Source of the DNA: an uncultured Pontibacter sp.
Lineage (GTDB): Bacteria; Bacteroidota; Bacteroidia; Cytophagales; Hymenobacteraceae
Length of the DNA stretch: 64,000 bases
Assembly: GCF_947499215.1 (NCBI RefSeq)
Contig: NZ_CANMNI010000001.1
Location: 434,001-498,000 of the forward strand
Direction of reading: 5' to 3'
Shown: positions 41,228 through 51,033 of the stretch, piece by piece
How positions within the stretch are numbered: position 1 is the first letter of the stretch
How the letters are laid out: every line of letters begins with the position of its first letter
Notes under the pieces: model-generated
The model's input: the letters and a program-made list of their open reading frames with translations, nothing else
Database searches by the model: none
What the model was told of the DNA's origin: nothing
Translations under genes and position numbers: made by a program

Positions 41228-42652
41228 ATGAAGAAGGCCTATTTGCCTCTGGCTACGCTGCTTTGCATTACCATAGCGGCTATCCTCACGGTGCTTCAGC
41301 AGTATGAAGCCATTTCTCTCCCAGCCGAAGCCCTCGCTGCCATCCGCTGGACCGGCACGGCCGTGCTACTGCTTTATGGTTTGCAAAAGCGCTCACTCAC
41401 GACTTGGATCCTGATCAGCATGGTGGTCGGCGCCCAGATCGGCTACGATTTCCCGCAGGTCGCGCAAAACCTGAACGTGCTGAGCAAGGTGTTTCTGAAA
41501 CTCATCAAGACGATCATCGCGCCGCTCATCTTCGCCACGCTGGTGGTAGGTATAGCCGGACACGCTAACCTGAAACAGATCGGCAGCATGGGCTGGAAAG
41601 CGATCCTGTACTTTGAGATCGTGACCACACTGGCGCTCTTCATCGGTCTGGCGGCCATCAACATCAGCAAAGCCGGTGAAGGCATCAACATGGCGGGTAT
41701 AGCCGAGACCGACGAGATTCAGGCTCCTGTCAAGCAGACTTGGGCCGACATCATTTTGCATGTGTTTCCGGAGAACATTGCCAAGTCCATTGCCGAGGGG
41801 CAGGTGCTGCAGATCGTGGTATTCAGTGTGATCTTCGCGATCGGTCTGGCCATGGTGTCGGAGAACAAGCGCAAGCCCATGCTCGACTTCTGCGAGAGCC
41901 TTTCCGAGACCATGTTCAAGTTCACGAACATCATCATGTACTTCGCTCCAATCGGGGTGGGCGCAGCTATCGCCTACACGGTGGGCCACATGGGCTTCGG
42001 CATTTTGGTGAACCTGTTCCAGTTGCTGGCTACCCTCTATGTGGCGCTGCTGGCTTTTGTGCTGCTGGTGCTCTTGCCTGTCGCGCTCATCGCCCGCATT
42101 CCGATCGTGCGTTTCCTGAAGGCCATTTCCGGTCCGGTTTCCATTGCGTTTGCCACCACCAGTTCGGAGGCGGCCCTGCCGCGTGCCATGGAGGAGATGG
42201 AGAAACTGGGCGTACCGCGCCGTATCGTGGCCTTTGTGATGCCGACCGGTTACAGCTTTAACCTCGACGGCACGACGCTATACCTGGCCCTCGCCGCGGT
42301 GTTCGTGGCGCAGGCCGCCGGTATAGACCTGACCTGGGAACAGCAGTTGCTGATGGTGTTCACGCTCATGCTCACCAGCAAAGGCGTGGCCGGTGTGCCG
42401 CGCGCCTCCCTCGTGATTTTGCTCGGCACGGTCGCTTCCTTTAACCTGCCGGTCTGGCCGCTGTTTGCCATCTTGGGTATAGACGAGCTCATGGACATGG
42501 CCCGCACCTCCATCAACGTGACCGGCAACTGTCTGGCAACCGCCGTGGTCGCGCGCTGGGAAGGTGAGTTTGATCCGCAGCCGGAAGTAGGTCTGGTGGA
42601 GACGACGAACCCCGAATTGGAAGTAAGAAAAGAGGAAGAAGTGAACGCATAA
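41228..42652 (+). CDS. Dicarboxylate/amino acid:cation symporter (DAACS, GltP/DctA-like)
   Basis: 474-residue transporter with eight membrane helices and two re-entrant loops. Helical hairpin 1 carries the serine-rich FATTSSEAALPRAMEEMEKLG; helix 7 has the NLDGTTLY motif; hairpin 2 has TSKGVAGVPRASLVI; helix 8 has DELMDMARTSINVTGNCLATAVVARWEG. All match Na+- or H+-coupled glutamate/aspartate/C4-dicarboxylate carriers. It starts 28 nt after the DedA gene. A glutamate-rich tail follows. The substrate cannot be fixed from sequence alone. Confidence 0.93.
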   Translation: MKKAYLPLATLLCITIAAILTVLQQYEAISLPAEALAAIRWTGTAVLLLYGLQKRSLTTWILISMVVGAQIGYDFPQVAQNLNVLSKVFLKLIKTIIAPLIFATLVVGIAGHANLKQIGSMGWKAILYFEIVTTLALFIGLAAINISKAGEGINMAGIAETDEIQAPVKQTWADIILHVFPENIAKSIAEGQVLQIVVFSVIFAIGLAMVSENKRKPMLDFCESLSETMFKFTNIIMYFAPIGVGAAIAYTVGHMGFGILVNLFQLLATLYVALLAFVLLVLLPVALIARIPIVRFLKAISGPVSIAFATTSSEAALPRAMEEMEKLGVPRRIVAFVMPTGYSFNLDGTTLYLALAAVFVAQAAGIDLTWEQQLLMVFTLMLTSKGVAGVPRASLVILLGTVASFNLPVWPLFAILGIDELMDMARTSINVTGNCLATAVVARWEGEFDPQPEVGLVETTNPELEVRKEEEVNA

Positions 42653-42668
42653 GCCTAGTTAAACTCAA

Positions 42669-43805
42669 ATGACCAAGACACAAAAGAAGCGGCCGCATCT
42701 GGCCCCTATTCAGCCTTATAAATTCAGGAAGCGCTACAATCAGTTTGATATCATTTTCCAGAAAGAGAAGAAGTTCCTTTATTTTATCGCCTTCTCGCTC
42801 TTTATGGCCGGTATAGTATACCCTTACCCGCACATTGCCATGTGGGTGGGCTTTGCCTTCGCCGGCTACTCCGCCATCGCCAACGACAGCATCCAGACCA
42901 TCGGTACGTTCATCGTGTCCAACGAAGACAAAAAGTGGTACTGGCAGTGGCTGTTTATGGGCCTTATTTTTCTAGGCACCGTTACCTACAGCTGGTACGC
43001 CTTCGACGGGGACGTAACCTACCAACGCTTGGCCACCCCGGGACTCGAAAAGGCCCCGGAAAGCTTTGTATACCTGCAGTTGGCCTCTCCGGTCGTACTG
43101 CTGCTCCTGACGCGGTTCCGCATCCCGGTTTCTACCACGTTCATGCTGCTGAGTGTTTTCACGGCCACAAGCGCCACAGTGCTCGGTATGATCAACAAAA
43201 GTCTGGCGGGGTATGCACTGGCATTTGTCTCCGCCCTCGTGATTTACCTCTTGCTTTCCAAAGTGATCAAACGCTTTATAAAAGGCGAGGCGCACGTGCT
43301 TTGGACTGTGGCACAGTGGCTAATTAGCGGTTTCTTGTGGTACATATGGCTGGTGCAGGACTTGGCCAACATCGCCGTATACCTGCCCCGTCAGCTGGGC
43401 GGCATGGAGTTTCTGGCTTTCGCGGGTTTCATCTTTCTGGGGCTTGGTTTCCTGTTCTACATGAAGGGCGACAAAATACAGCACATCATCAATGAGAAAT
43501 CTGAAGTACGTGATGTGCGAAGTGCTACAATTATTGACCTAGTGTACGCGTTGATCCTCTATTATTTCAAGGAACTGAACAACATGCCGATGAGTACCAC
43601 GTGGGTTTTTGTGGGCTTGCTGGCTGGCCGTGAACTGGGTATGCGCATTCGGGCACAAGACTCTACGGCGGCATTCAGCAAAACATTTAAGCTGATCGGT
43701 AAAGACGTATTATCTGTCACCATCGGTTTGATCATTTCAGTTATTCTGGCTGTTGCCATCAATCCGGTAATGCAGCAGGAGTTGCTGGACTTTTTCTTTA
43801 AATAA
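42669..43805 (+). CDS. PiT-like multi-span permease
   Basis: 378-residue membrane protein with about ten helices. Repeated motifs recall the inorganic phosphate transporter (PiT/PHO4) family: ANDSIQTIGTFIVSN near residue 76, FRIPVSTTFMLLS near 155 and NMPMSTTWVFVG near 305 (PiT proteins have GANDxxNxxG and PVSTTH). It lacks the histidine after STT, so it may be a divergent branch with another anion. It follows the dicarboxylate symporter by 16 nt and is probably in its operon. Confidence 0.7.
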   Translation: MTKTQKKRPHLAPIQPYKFRKRYNQFDIIFQKEKKFLYFIAFSLFMAGIVYPYPHIAMWVGFAFAGYSAIANDSIQTIGTFIVSNEDKKWYWQWLFMGLIFLGTVTYSWYAFDGDVTYQRLATPGLEKAPESFVYLQLASPVVLLLLTRFRIPVSTTFMLLSVFTATSATVLGMINKSLAGYALAFVSALVIYLLLSKVIKRFIKGEAHVLWTVAQWLISGFLWYIWLVQDLANIAVYLPRQLGGMEFLAFAGFIFLGLGFLFYMKGDKIQHIINEKSEVRDVRSATIIDLVYALILYYFKELNNMPMSTTWVFVGLLAGRELGMRIRAQDSTAAFSKTFKLIGKDVLSVTIGLIISVILAVAINPVMQQELLDFFFK

Positions 43806-43839
43806 GCCACTGCACCAATTTTTTATCAGTAAAATATTT

Positions 43840-44307
43840 ATGCTGGAAACCTTAATTTATACCTTTCTGCTCAGCATCTCCCCTTTTGGGGAGGCGCGAG
43901 CGGGCATTCCCTACGCAGTGATTAACGACATGCCCCTGTTGTGGGCTTTTGTGGTCGGTCTGATCGCCAATCTACTCATTTTTCCGGTGCTTGCCTGGCT
44001 GATCGAGACCTTCAGCAGAAAGCTCTGGCCTAACCGGATCTACAAAAAAGGAGTAGTTAAACTGGGCAGAAGGGCCAAAAAAGGCGTTGGGGCCGACATC
44101 CGGAAGTATGGTTTCTGGGGACTGATGATCTTTGTGATGATCCCGCTTCCCGGAACAGGCGCCTATATGGGCACGCTGGCCGCTTACTTTCTAAAGATCG
44201 AGCGTGGCAAGGCTTTCTTATCCGTTAGCATTGGCGTGTTCATTTCCTGTGTCATCATGGCCGTCGGATCATACCTTGGCAGCATGGGGTTTGAAGCTTA
44301 CCAGTAA
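43840..44307 (+). CDS. Small multidrug export family membrane protein (COG2426-like)
   Basis: 155-residue membrane protein with four helices. N-terminal SPFGEARAGIPYAVINDMP and the later IPLPGTGAYMGTLAAYF are the family's signature segments; a basic loop (RIYKKGVVKLGRRAKKG) lies between. Despite the family name no transport activity is firmly established as far as I know. It is the fifth gene in a row on the plus strand after tatA. Confidence 0.82.
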   Translation: MLETLIYTFLLSISPFGEARAGIPYAVINDMPLLWAFVVGLIANLLIFPVLAWLIETFSRKLWPNRIYKKGVVKLGRRAKKGVGADIRKYGFWGLMIFVMIPLPGTGAYMGTLAAYFLKIERGKAFLSVSIGVFISCVIMAVGSYLGSMGFEAYQ

Positions 44308-44368
44308 AATACACTACCTTCGCAGCGAATAAAAATTCACGCGAAGGCTATTTCAAATACAATCTGTA

Positions 44369-45325
44369 ATGTTGAACATCTTATTACTATTAGCAGGCTT
44401 CGTCGCCTTGATTTTCGGGGCTGACAAATTGGTTGACGCCTCCTCCAGTCTGGCAAAAAAACTGGGTATACCTAACATTGTCATCGGCCTTACCATTGTG
44501 GCCTTCGGTACATCGGCGCCAGAGTTGGTGGTGAACGTATTCGCCGCTGTTAACAACAACACGGAGATGGTACTGGGCAACGTACTGGGCAGTAACATCT
44601 TCAACGTACTCGCCATTCTCGGTATCTCCTCCATTATCTACCCGCTTACCGTCAAGCGCAACACGACTTGGCTCGAAATTCCGCTGAGCTTGCTGGCTGC
44701 AGTAGCGGTCCTTTTTGTCGCGAACGACATCTTTCTGGACACTGCGGGCTCCAACTTGGTGTCTAGGTCAGACGGACTCATCCTGCTCTTGTTCTTCAGC
44801 ATTTTCCTGGTTTACAATTTGATGATCGCGAAAGGCGGTAACGACGACGAAGAAACTGAAACCAAGGACTATACCTACCTGAAGGCCATCCTGTTCATCG
44901 CGCTTGGCTTGGGCGGTCTAATATTGGGCGGCCGACTGATCGTGACCAGTGCCGTAGGTATCGCGCAGGCCTTTGGCTTGTCTGAGCGGATCATTGGTCT
45001 TACCATCGTCTCCATTGGCACCTCGCTGCCGGAACTGGCTACCTCCATTGTAGCGGTCAGAAAGAAAAACGTGGACATTGCTATCGGTAACGTGGTAGGC
45101 TCCAACATTTTCAACATTTTCCTGATTCTAGGCGTGTCAACAGTTATCACACCACTTGCGGTAAGCGCCGCCTCCTTCACCGATATCATCGTCAACATCG
45201 GAGCTGGATTGCTGTTGTTCATTTTCATTTTCACAGGCAGAGGCCGTCAGCTGGCGCGTTGGGAAGGGATGGTGTTTGTGCTGCTCTATGTGGCGTATCT
45301 GGTGTTACTGGTTAGTCAGGAGTAG
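44369..45325 (+). CDS. Na+/Ca2+ exchanger family protein (YrbG/NCX-like)
   Basis: 318-residue membrane protein with ten helices in two inverted repeats. The ion-binding alpha-1 repeat is GLTIVAFGTSAPELVVN with GNVLGSNIFNVL; alpha-2 is GLTIVSIGTSLPELATS with GNVVGSNIFNIF. These are the defining sequences of the Ca2+:cation antiporter superfamily. An acidic loop (DDEETETKD) lies between the halves. It exports Ca2+ in exchange for Na+ or H+. Confidence 0.94.
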   Translation: MLNILLLLAGFVALIFGADKLVDASSSLAKKLGIPNIVIGLTIVAFGTSAPELVVNVFAAVNNNTEMVLGNVLGSNIFNVLAILGISSIIYPLTVKRNTTWLEIPLSLLAAVAVLFVANDIFLDTAGSNLVSRSDGLILLLFFSIFLVYNLMIAKGGNDDEETETKDYTYLKAILFIALGLGGLILGGRLIVTSAVGIAQAFGLSERIIGLTIVSIGTSLPELATSIVAVRKKNVDIAIGNVVGSNIFNIFLILGVSTVITPLAVSAASFTDIIVNIGAGLLLFIFIFTGRGRQLARWEGMVFVLLYVAYLVLLVSQE

Positions 45326-45478
45326 GCAAATAGCAAATGACACTATTCCTAATAATTTGCTATGCCCTATATTTGCCATTTAGCTTACTTTGAAGATTTA
45401 TAATTTAAGTTTTTAACATATTATTATTTTAGACCTTACTGCCGTTAAGTAAGCTACCCAATACTCCGTCTTAACGAA

Positions 45479-45733
45479 ATGAATGAATTAGTTAAGTTTT
45501 TAGGCAAGCTCGATTCTTGCGAGTGCGATTTGGTGGTCCTCACTTTTATCAGTGATGATCGCTTGTACTGCCGTTTCTTTCAAGGCGGCATGTATAAAGA
45601 CCGTATGTTCATCAATAATGAAGGTATCATAGCTCAACTGCGTGCTGTTTGCGGGGAAGGGGAAGAGATAGATACCGTTGGGATAAGCAAGCTACGCGAA
45701 GTGTTTTCAACTCAGGCAAGTGACCCAGCGTGA
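45479..45733 (+). CDS. Hypothetical small acidic protein
   Basis: 84-residue soluble acidic protein beginning MNELVKFLGKLDSCECDLVV, with four cysteines in total and no hydrophobic segment. No family recognised. It stands alone after an AT-rich 150-bp spacer. The ATG chosen is the first in the frame. Coding status is likely from codon use (alternating GC-rich third positions) but not certain. Confidence 0.5.
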   Translation: MNELVKFLGKLDSCECDLVVLTFISDDRLYCRFFQGGMYKDRMFINNEGIIAQLRAVCGEGEEIDTVGISKLREVFSTQASDPA

Positions 45734-46100
45734 ATGTAATAGCCATCTGAATCAGCACATCTATCTACCTCTACTATCTAGCCAGCTTAGACTGTTAAAA
45801 ACACTCCTATATAGGTAAAACCTTATCTTTTTGCATTATTGCATTTCTCTGATAAAAAGGGCAGGATATTTCCGTTGAACAGGCTTGCAAATGAAAGCTA
45901 CACAGCCTATGTTTAGGCATGTAAGCTTTCTCTATGGTCACTAACAGTGCCTGCTCGATGAAACATTATACATCATCTTGCTATAAGCATTTTTGGACTA
46001 TGTGCAGGTTGCATTTTGAATGTGAAGACCAGTTATCACAGAAAAAAACGGGGTAAGGCCGAAAAACCAAAGGAGTAGAAAACTTAAATCAAATAAATTC
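45734..46100. other. Intergenic region, no gene seen
   Basis: 367 bp, moderately AT-rich. It contains a short inverted repeat GCCTA-TGTT-TAGGC at about 45906-45919. No convincing promoter motif or RNA gene was found. Confidence 0.4.
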
Positions 46101-46448
46101 ATGAAACGAATCCCTTTTCTGATGTTGCTGCTGCTTTTTGCAGTGACATTGAGTAGCTGTGACAAATGTGATGGAGAAAAGCCGAGAGCGAGGATCATTA
46201 ACAACGGTTCCGATGTAGCAAGCGTCCAGATTAAAACATCCGGCGGCAGTACTGAGAACCTCAACAATGTCCCGGCTGGCTCCACCTCAGATTTCAGAAG
46301 CTATGATGCAGGCTCGGTTACCTTCACCGTAACCGTAGATAAAGTGGAGTATGTGGAGGACGTACCAATGAGCGAGTGTTACGAGTACGATATAGCCATT
46401 GATGCCAACAACAACATCACAACTGTTGCAAGAGACAGGAACGAATAA
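46101..46448 (+). CDS. Hypothetical lipoprotein
   Basis: 115 residues. The signal peptide ends at lipobox LSSC, so the mature protein begins CDKCDGEKPRARI. The body is a small beta-rich domain (ARIINNGSDVASVQIKTSGG, VPAGSTSDFRSYDAGSVTFTVTV), resembling an immunoglobulin-like or DUF4397-type fold. A second cysteine pair (DKC and SEC) could form a disulfide. Function unknown. It ends before a perfect 36-bp palindromic terminator. Confidence 0.65.
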   Translation: MKRIPFLMLLLLFAVTLSSCDKCDGEKPRARIINNGSDVASVQIKTSGGSTENLNNVPAGSTSDFRSYDAGSVTFTVTVDKVEYVEDVPMSECYEYDIAIDANNNITTVARDRNE

Positions 46449-46518
46449 ACAATAGCAAACACTGAGGGGGCTGAACGTTACCTATAGGCTTGTCGTAAAA
46501 CATGTAATTTCCCAGTGA

Positions 46519-46560
46519 AGAAAAGCTTGGCACCCTAGGGTGCCAAGCTTTTCTGTTTTT
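46519..46560. terminator. Bidirectional terminator, perfect 36-bp palindrome
   Basis: 46519-46554 is a perfect palindrome centred on CCCTAGGG, with outer AGAAAAGC arms, followed by GTTTTT. It lies between the plus-strand lipoprotein and the convergent surface-protein gene. Confidence 0.85.
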
Positions 46561-46643
46561 ATCAAAAGGCACCCGAAGCTATTTAATCCTACATCAACTT
46601 CAGGAAAGCTTCAGGCCTTTCTGTTTTAATAAAATGAACTTAC

Positions 46644-49532
46644 CTAACGCTTCAAGATGCTTTTCAGGCTCTGGATTTTGGTGGAAGTCGTCAGACGGGT
46701 AATATACACACCCTCTGCCATGCCATCGCCTCTCAGCTCAAACTCATACACCTTGTTTGCTTCGGCTGTGCCGTTTGCAATGCGTTTCACCAAGGCACCT
46801 CGCACGTCAAATACTTCAAGCGTATAGTCTTCTTCCCGATCCAGAGAGAAGGCAATTGTTGTTCTGTCGGAGAAGGCCGTCGGGTAGGTATAGAAGTCAC
46901 GGCTTGACTTAACCTCCAACCCATCTGTGCTCGTAAGCTTTTTACCGCCAGAAGCCTTGAGCGCTTCATGTACCACAATGGAGCCTCCGCCTATCATAGT
47001 CTCGGCAAAAGCGTCATCCGAACCATCACCAAGATTATTGTCATACACCACAAGGTCGTTGTTGTTTTTGTCCCAGATCTTGATGCGGAACTTATCATAG
47101 CCTCCGCCTCCAGTCACTTGACCGTCTATGGCTGAGAGTATAAAACCGTAGTTGCCGCTGCCGTTGATGGTGCCCACGCCTTTGTAACGCGCCGTCGCCC
47201 CCGACACAACCAGCCATTCGTAACTGGTGCTGCTGAAGTGCAGATCAGCTACCTGAAACTGGAAGTTAGTGTGGCCGGTCGGTATTTTTGCACCTTTCTG
47301 GTACTTGGAAACAAAACCGAAGTTTGCTCTGCCTTCTAAAGAACCATCAGGTCTATAAGCCCCTGCAGGAGAGTCTATCCAACCGCCACCAGTTACGAAG
47401 CCGCCGCTTGGGTCGAAGACAACAATGTATTGGTAAGTTGTAAATGTCGAACTGTTACAGGCATCCGTTACAGTTAGCCCCACCGTGTAAACACCTGGAT
47501 CGCCGTAAGTCTTGCTACCTGTTATGGTTCCAGTACCTATACTGCCTGAAGAGGTGGTCCCATCACCCCAGTCCCATGTTGCGGTTTGGAGGTTGTTATC
47601 GGTATAAGATGCGCTAGTCGTAATTGCTGTATTTATTTGCACCGGATCAAAAGTAGAAGGAGTAATGGCACTCAGCACAGGCGCATCATTCGTTACCGTT
47701 ACGGTAAAAGTTTCACTATCCGTACCGCAGTCACTAGTGGCTGTGGCCGTGACGGTGGTAGTACCTACTGGGAAGGTATGAGGTGAAGTGATAATCTCTT
47801 CCTGCCCGTTCACTAAGATGGTGTAAACGATACTTGGCTCGGGAGTTCCAGTCGCTGTGGCTTCAAATGGAACAGAAGCTCCACAAGTACTTGCAACATT
47901 TAATACTGGAGCAATTGATGGCATTGTTAAAACAGGCGCAGTACAGGAGGAGCCCACTTCATTGGTTGCATTATCACTTAGGCTACCTACACTGGCAACT
48001 ATATTGTCTGAGCCATCATTGGCCGGCCTGTAACAGTATTCTGCTACCCCACTTGCATCTGTGTTTGCAAAGCCAGTAGTAGAGTTTGCTCCACTTACTG
48101 TGAAATCAACACGTATACCTTCCAATGGATTTCCATCCTGATCCAACACCGTTGCCTTTACGCAATGATCACTCCCCCTTGGGGTATTGGCTGTTTTTGG
48201 TGTCAGAGAGATTGATGTAACTTGTGCAATTGGAGCGAGAGACATGCCTCCTGGGTATCCATAGGAATCAGCATTATCAAATCCATATACGAAAGAACCA
48301 ATAGGATAATTTACTCCATTTACAATATGAGTCCCCAAACTAATATTGAGCTGAGCACCGGAAAATCCAGTACTGCCAATTGGTGTAAAGCTTGATGCTG
48401 GTATAGGGACACCATCTAAAGTAACTGTACCAATGCTAGCATTTGGAGCTACTATATTAATGTAATTTCCACTGAAACCGCTTGCGGGCGTTGATACAGT
48501 GTAATTCCCCAGAAATTGTTCAAATGGTGGGATAAGCATCATAAAAGGGTCTGATACCACACCATCATAGGTAGTAGAGTTGGAATACTGCGCAACTAAG
48601 ATTGGCTCAGTGGCGACTATCTCTGCAGCACCATTTATAATTTGCTCATGATACTGACCATTATTTAATGTAGCCACTACTATACCATTAACCTTTACTT
48701 GTGTGTTATTGACAGAAGCTAAAAACCTGAAAGTATCACCATTCTGTCTTGTGGCTAGCGGAACAGTAACAAACTGTTTACCCCATGCAGAAGTAGGTGG
48801 GAGTTGCTCCACTATATAGTCACAATATACCTCCCCACTAGGAATATTAGCACATGCATGGCCTCCGAAAACTGCAATCGGATGATTTGAAGTAATCTTG
48901 GTACCAGTTAAATCACTTGGAGCAGAGTCACGATTTCTTAGTAAGTATGTTTGGCCTTGATTCAATGTAATTGAATAAGGAACACCCGCAGTGTGACCAT
49001 CAGTTGTAACGGATGGTACAATAGTTATATTGGTACTATTAGTCGTTGCAACTATAGCAAGCTGAGAAGCATTTACGACATTAACATTTTTATAACCAAG
49101 GTTGATATATTCAGTACCAAGAATATCAGTTGGTAAAGCTAAAAAAGCATCAGTAGAAGCTTGTTTTCTATTTAAACCGTAAACTGTAACATCATTATTT
49201 GCAGTAATATGAATACCGAGATTCTGAATGGTATTAGAGGATTGCAGTTGTACATTTGTTGGAAGCATTACTGAGGTAACGGTTCCGGGCGTAACAGTAA
49301 AAGCGGCAGTAAAGGCTAACCCTGGTATAGTTACAGTACCTGTAGTCGCTTCATCCCCAGCAATAAATAGGGTTATAAAACTGTCTTGTGAATTATTCCC
49401 AGGAAATGTTAACCAAAAATCATTTCCTTTACTGCCCTGTGCAGCGTAGGATTTCATAAAGCTAAAGAGAATTAGAAAACACATTAAGCAAATACGCCTA
49501 AGTGATTCAAGTTTGTTAGTAGAGCTTTTCAT
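46644..49532 (-). CDS. Large surface protein with IgGFc-like, Ig and PKD domains and T9SS type A tail
   Basis: 962 residues. Signal peptide ending SYAAQ; an N-terminal region (about 35-440) resembling the IgGFc-binding N-terminal domain (GNDFWLTFPGNN, GTEYINLGYKN, VAQYSNSTTYDGV); a Big_1-like invasin domain (about 450-530: DQDGNPLEGIRVDFTV); an HYR-like domain (540-640); a PKD domain (about 640-730: TWDWGDGTTSS and YGDPGVYTVGLTV); a beta-rich domain; and a C-terminal type A sorting domain (YPTAFSDRTTIAFSL, VFDVRGALVKRI, GVYITRL). Secreted by the type IX system and probably an adhesin. No PorP/SprF gene is adjacent, as usual for type A tails. Confidence 0.88.
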   Translation of the reverse strand: MKSSTNKLESLRRICLMCFLILFSFMKSYAAQGSKGNDFWLTFPGNNSQDSFITLFIAGDEATTGTVTIPGLAFTAAFTVTPGTVTSVMLPTNVQLQSSNTIQNLGIHITANNDVTVYGLNRKQASTDAFLALPTDILGTEYINLGYKNVNVVNASQLAIVATTNSTNITIVPSVTTDGHTAGVPYSITLNQGQTYLLRNRDSAPSDLTGTKITSNHPIAVFGGHACANIPSGEVYCDYIVEQLPPTSAWGKQFVTVPLATRQNGDTFRFLASVNNTQVKVNGIVVATLNNGQYHEQIINGAAEIVATEPILVAQYSNSTTYDGVVSDPFMMLIPPFEQFLGNYTVSTPASGFSGNYINIVAPNASIGTVTLDGVPIPASSFTPIGSTGFSGAQLNISLGTHIVNGVNYPIGSFVYGFDNADSYGYPGGMSLAPIAQVTSISLTPKTANTPRGSDHCVKATVLDQDGNPLEGIRVDFTVSGANSTTGFANTDASGVAEYCYRPANDGSDNIVASVGSLSDNATNEVGSSCTAPVLTMPSIAPVLNVASTCGASVPFEATATGTPEPSIVYTILVNGQEEIITSPHTFPVGTTTVTATATSDCGTDSETFTVTVTNDAPVLSAITPSTFDPVQINTAITTSASYTDNNLQTATWDWGDGTTSSGSIGTGTITGSKTYGDPGVYTVGLTVTDACNSSTFTTYQYIVVFDPSGGFVTGGGWIDSPAGAYRPDGSLEGRANFGFVSKYQKGAKIPTGHTNFQFQVADLHFSSTSYEWLVVSGATARYKGVGTINGSGNYGFILSAIDGQVTGGGGYDKFRIKIWDKNNNDLVVYDNNLGDGSDDAFAETMIGGGSIVVHEALKASGGKKLTSTDGLEVKSSRDFYTYPTAFSDRTTIAFSLDREEDYTLEVFDVRGALVKRIANGTAEANKVYEFELRGDGMAEGVYITRLTTSTKIQSLKSILKR

Positions 49533-50473
49533 GTTTTATTGGATTTAGAGTTTATAAAATAATATGGAATAGAAAGCTTTATTTTTTACTCAAGGGAGTT
49601 GAGGCTGGGCTTATGCATTCCATAGGTTGTAGAGTATGAATGGTAGTTAGAAATACTATTCCAACCATTCTTTACAAAATAGATCAAACTAAAGAATCAA
49701 AAAGTCCTGTACTGTGAATGCGGTAAAATCTTTGGGTGATAAAGATAGATGTGTAACAGTGAGGCGTTTTGGTATACTTGTAAAATTTATACGCACTAAT
49801 ATAACTTTAGTAATTTATAATTTACTTTTAAGATAAATATATAGTGTTAAAATGCCATAAAACTTGGTAGAAGTAAAATTTTTATTAGTTTAATAAAATA
49901 TATATCATAAAATATTTACCCTATACTTTCTCCCGAATTTTTTCTAATCCGCATACCATTAACTTTATGTTTATCAGCACGATAAGCTGGCATTTCCGTC
50001 GAAAAGGATTTGCTATACTATACCACTTGCAGTGTCTTATCTAGCTTCAGCATTCTTAGGAGAATATGACTATAAGGTTAATACATTATTGCAATACCAA
50101 AGCCTAATCAGCAATTAAAGCGAGCAACTGTAACTTAGGGGCAGTATAAGAGCTAGAGAGGGCTTAAAGTATCAACCGTGTTTGCTTGCTCTATTTGAAT
50201 ATGACTTCTGTAGTCAAAGGCAGCAATAATTCAGCCCTTGAGAATCCTAGTTATAGTCAAAGTGCATGTATTACCATGACAATGTACAAATTGCTTGACA
50301 AGTATATGCTTAACCTTCACTAGAAAATCATGACTCTTAACAGAGAATGCACATACAAATATTGTGTGATACCGTAATTAAATATAATAAATACAATATT
50401 TTTCTTGCATTAGCGGCAACAGAAGAGCCTGCACCCACCTCAGTTTGCTTGATATCTAACAAACACTATTGTT
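49533..50473. other. AT-rich 0.94-kb intergenic region
   Basis: Between divergent genes. It contains no gene-like frame. It holds the left copy of the 41-bp direct repeat (49919-49959) and very AT-rich stretches at about 49790-49920. The promoters of the large surface protein and of the zinc-ribbon gene should be here. An acquired or decaying segment is likely. Confidence 0.6.
49919..49959 (+). repeat. 41-bp direct repeat, left copy
   Basis: Begins CCCTATACTTTCTCCC and ends GCATACCAT. 37 of 41 positions match the copy at 52175-52215, in the same orientation, 2.26 kb away. Confidence 0.8.
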
Positions 50474-50959
50474 ATGGCTAGAAAAACCTGTTCCAGTTGT
50501 GGTGGCACCGGTTATTTTCCAAAATCAGAGAAAGTATGGGATGGCCAGATGTGGACCTACCAACACACTAAAGAAGCATGTGGTTACTGCCATGGCTCAG
50601 GCACCGTGTATGAGCCTGACCCTCCACCACCTCCTCCAATATACCCAAAGCCGCCAAAGCCACCTAAACCTCCGATAGGAGGTACAGAGATCGATCCTCA
50701 TATTAAAAAAAAGAAAAATGTTCAGAAAGAACGCAAACAAACGAGTTGGCTGCTTGCTCTAGTCGGTGCCTTTATTGGATACATCTATGCTAGCCCTGAC
50801 GGTGATTCAACAGGAGGCTGGGTAATTTTGGGAGGACTGATTGGCTTTTTCTCTTATGGAATTGTCTACTTTATAGCAAAACTGCTTTGGGGTGCATTCA
50901 TGGTTTTCTTCACGCTCTTCATATTATACCTGATATACCATTTCATCACAGGCACTTAA
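50474..50959 (+). CDS. DnaJ-type zinc-ribbon membrane protein
   Basis: 161 residues. The N-terminal CSSCGGTG and CGYCHGSG (residues about 6-43) form one DnaJ-like CxxCxGxG zinc site. A proline-rich linker (PPPPPPIYPKPPKPPKPP, about 52-70) and a basic stretch (KKKKNVQKERK) precede two or three membrane helices (about 92-160). It could bind an unfolded protein or a peptide at the membrane face. No family name is recognised. It lies between the 41-bp direct repeats with the next gene. Confidence 0.7.
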   Translation: MARKTCSSCGGTGYFPKSEKVWDGQMWTYQHTKEACGYCHGSGTVYEPDPPPPPPIYPKPPKPPKPPIGGTEIDPHIKKKKNVQKERKQTSWLLALVGAFIGYIYASPDGDSTGGWVILGGLIGFFSYGIVYFIAKLLWGAFMVFFTLFILYLIYHFITGT

Positions 50960-51033
50960 TATTATGGAAGTTCAGTTTCTACAAAAACATTATACCTATG
51001 AAAACAGCCATATAGCAACACAGTAAATCCACT

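Noticed and set aside
42669..43805. Membrane protein as a true phosphate (PiT) transporter
   Set aside because: Only short motifs match, and the histidine after STT is missing; kept as PiT-like.
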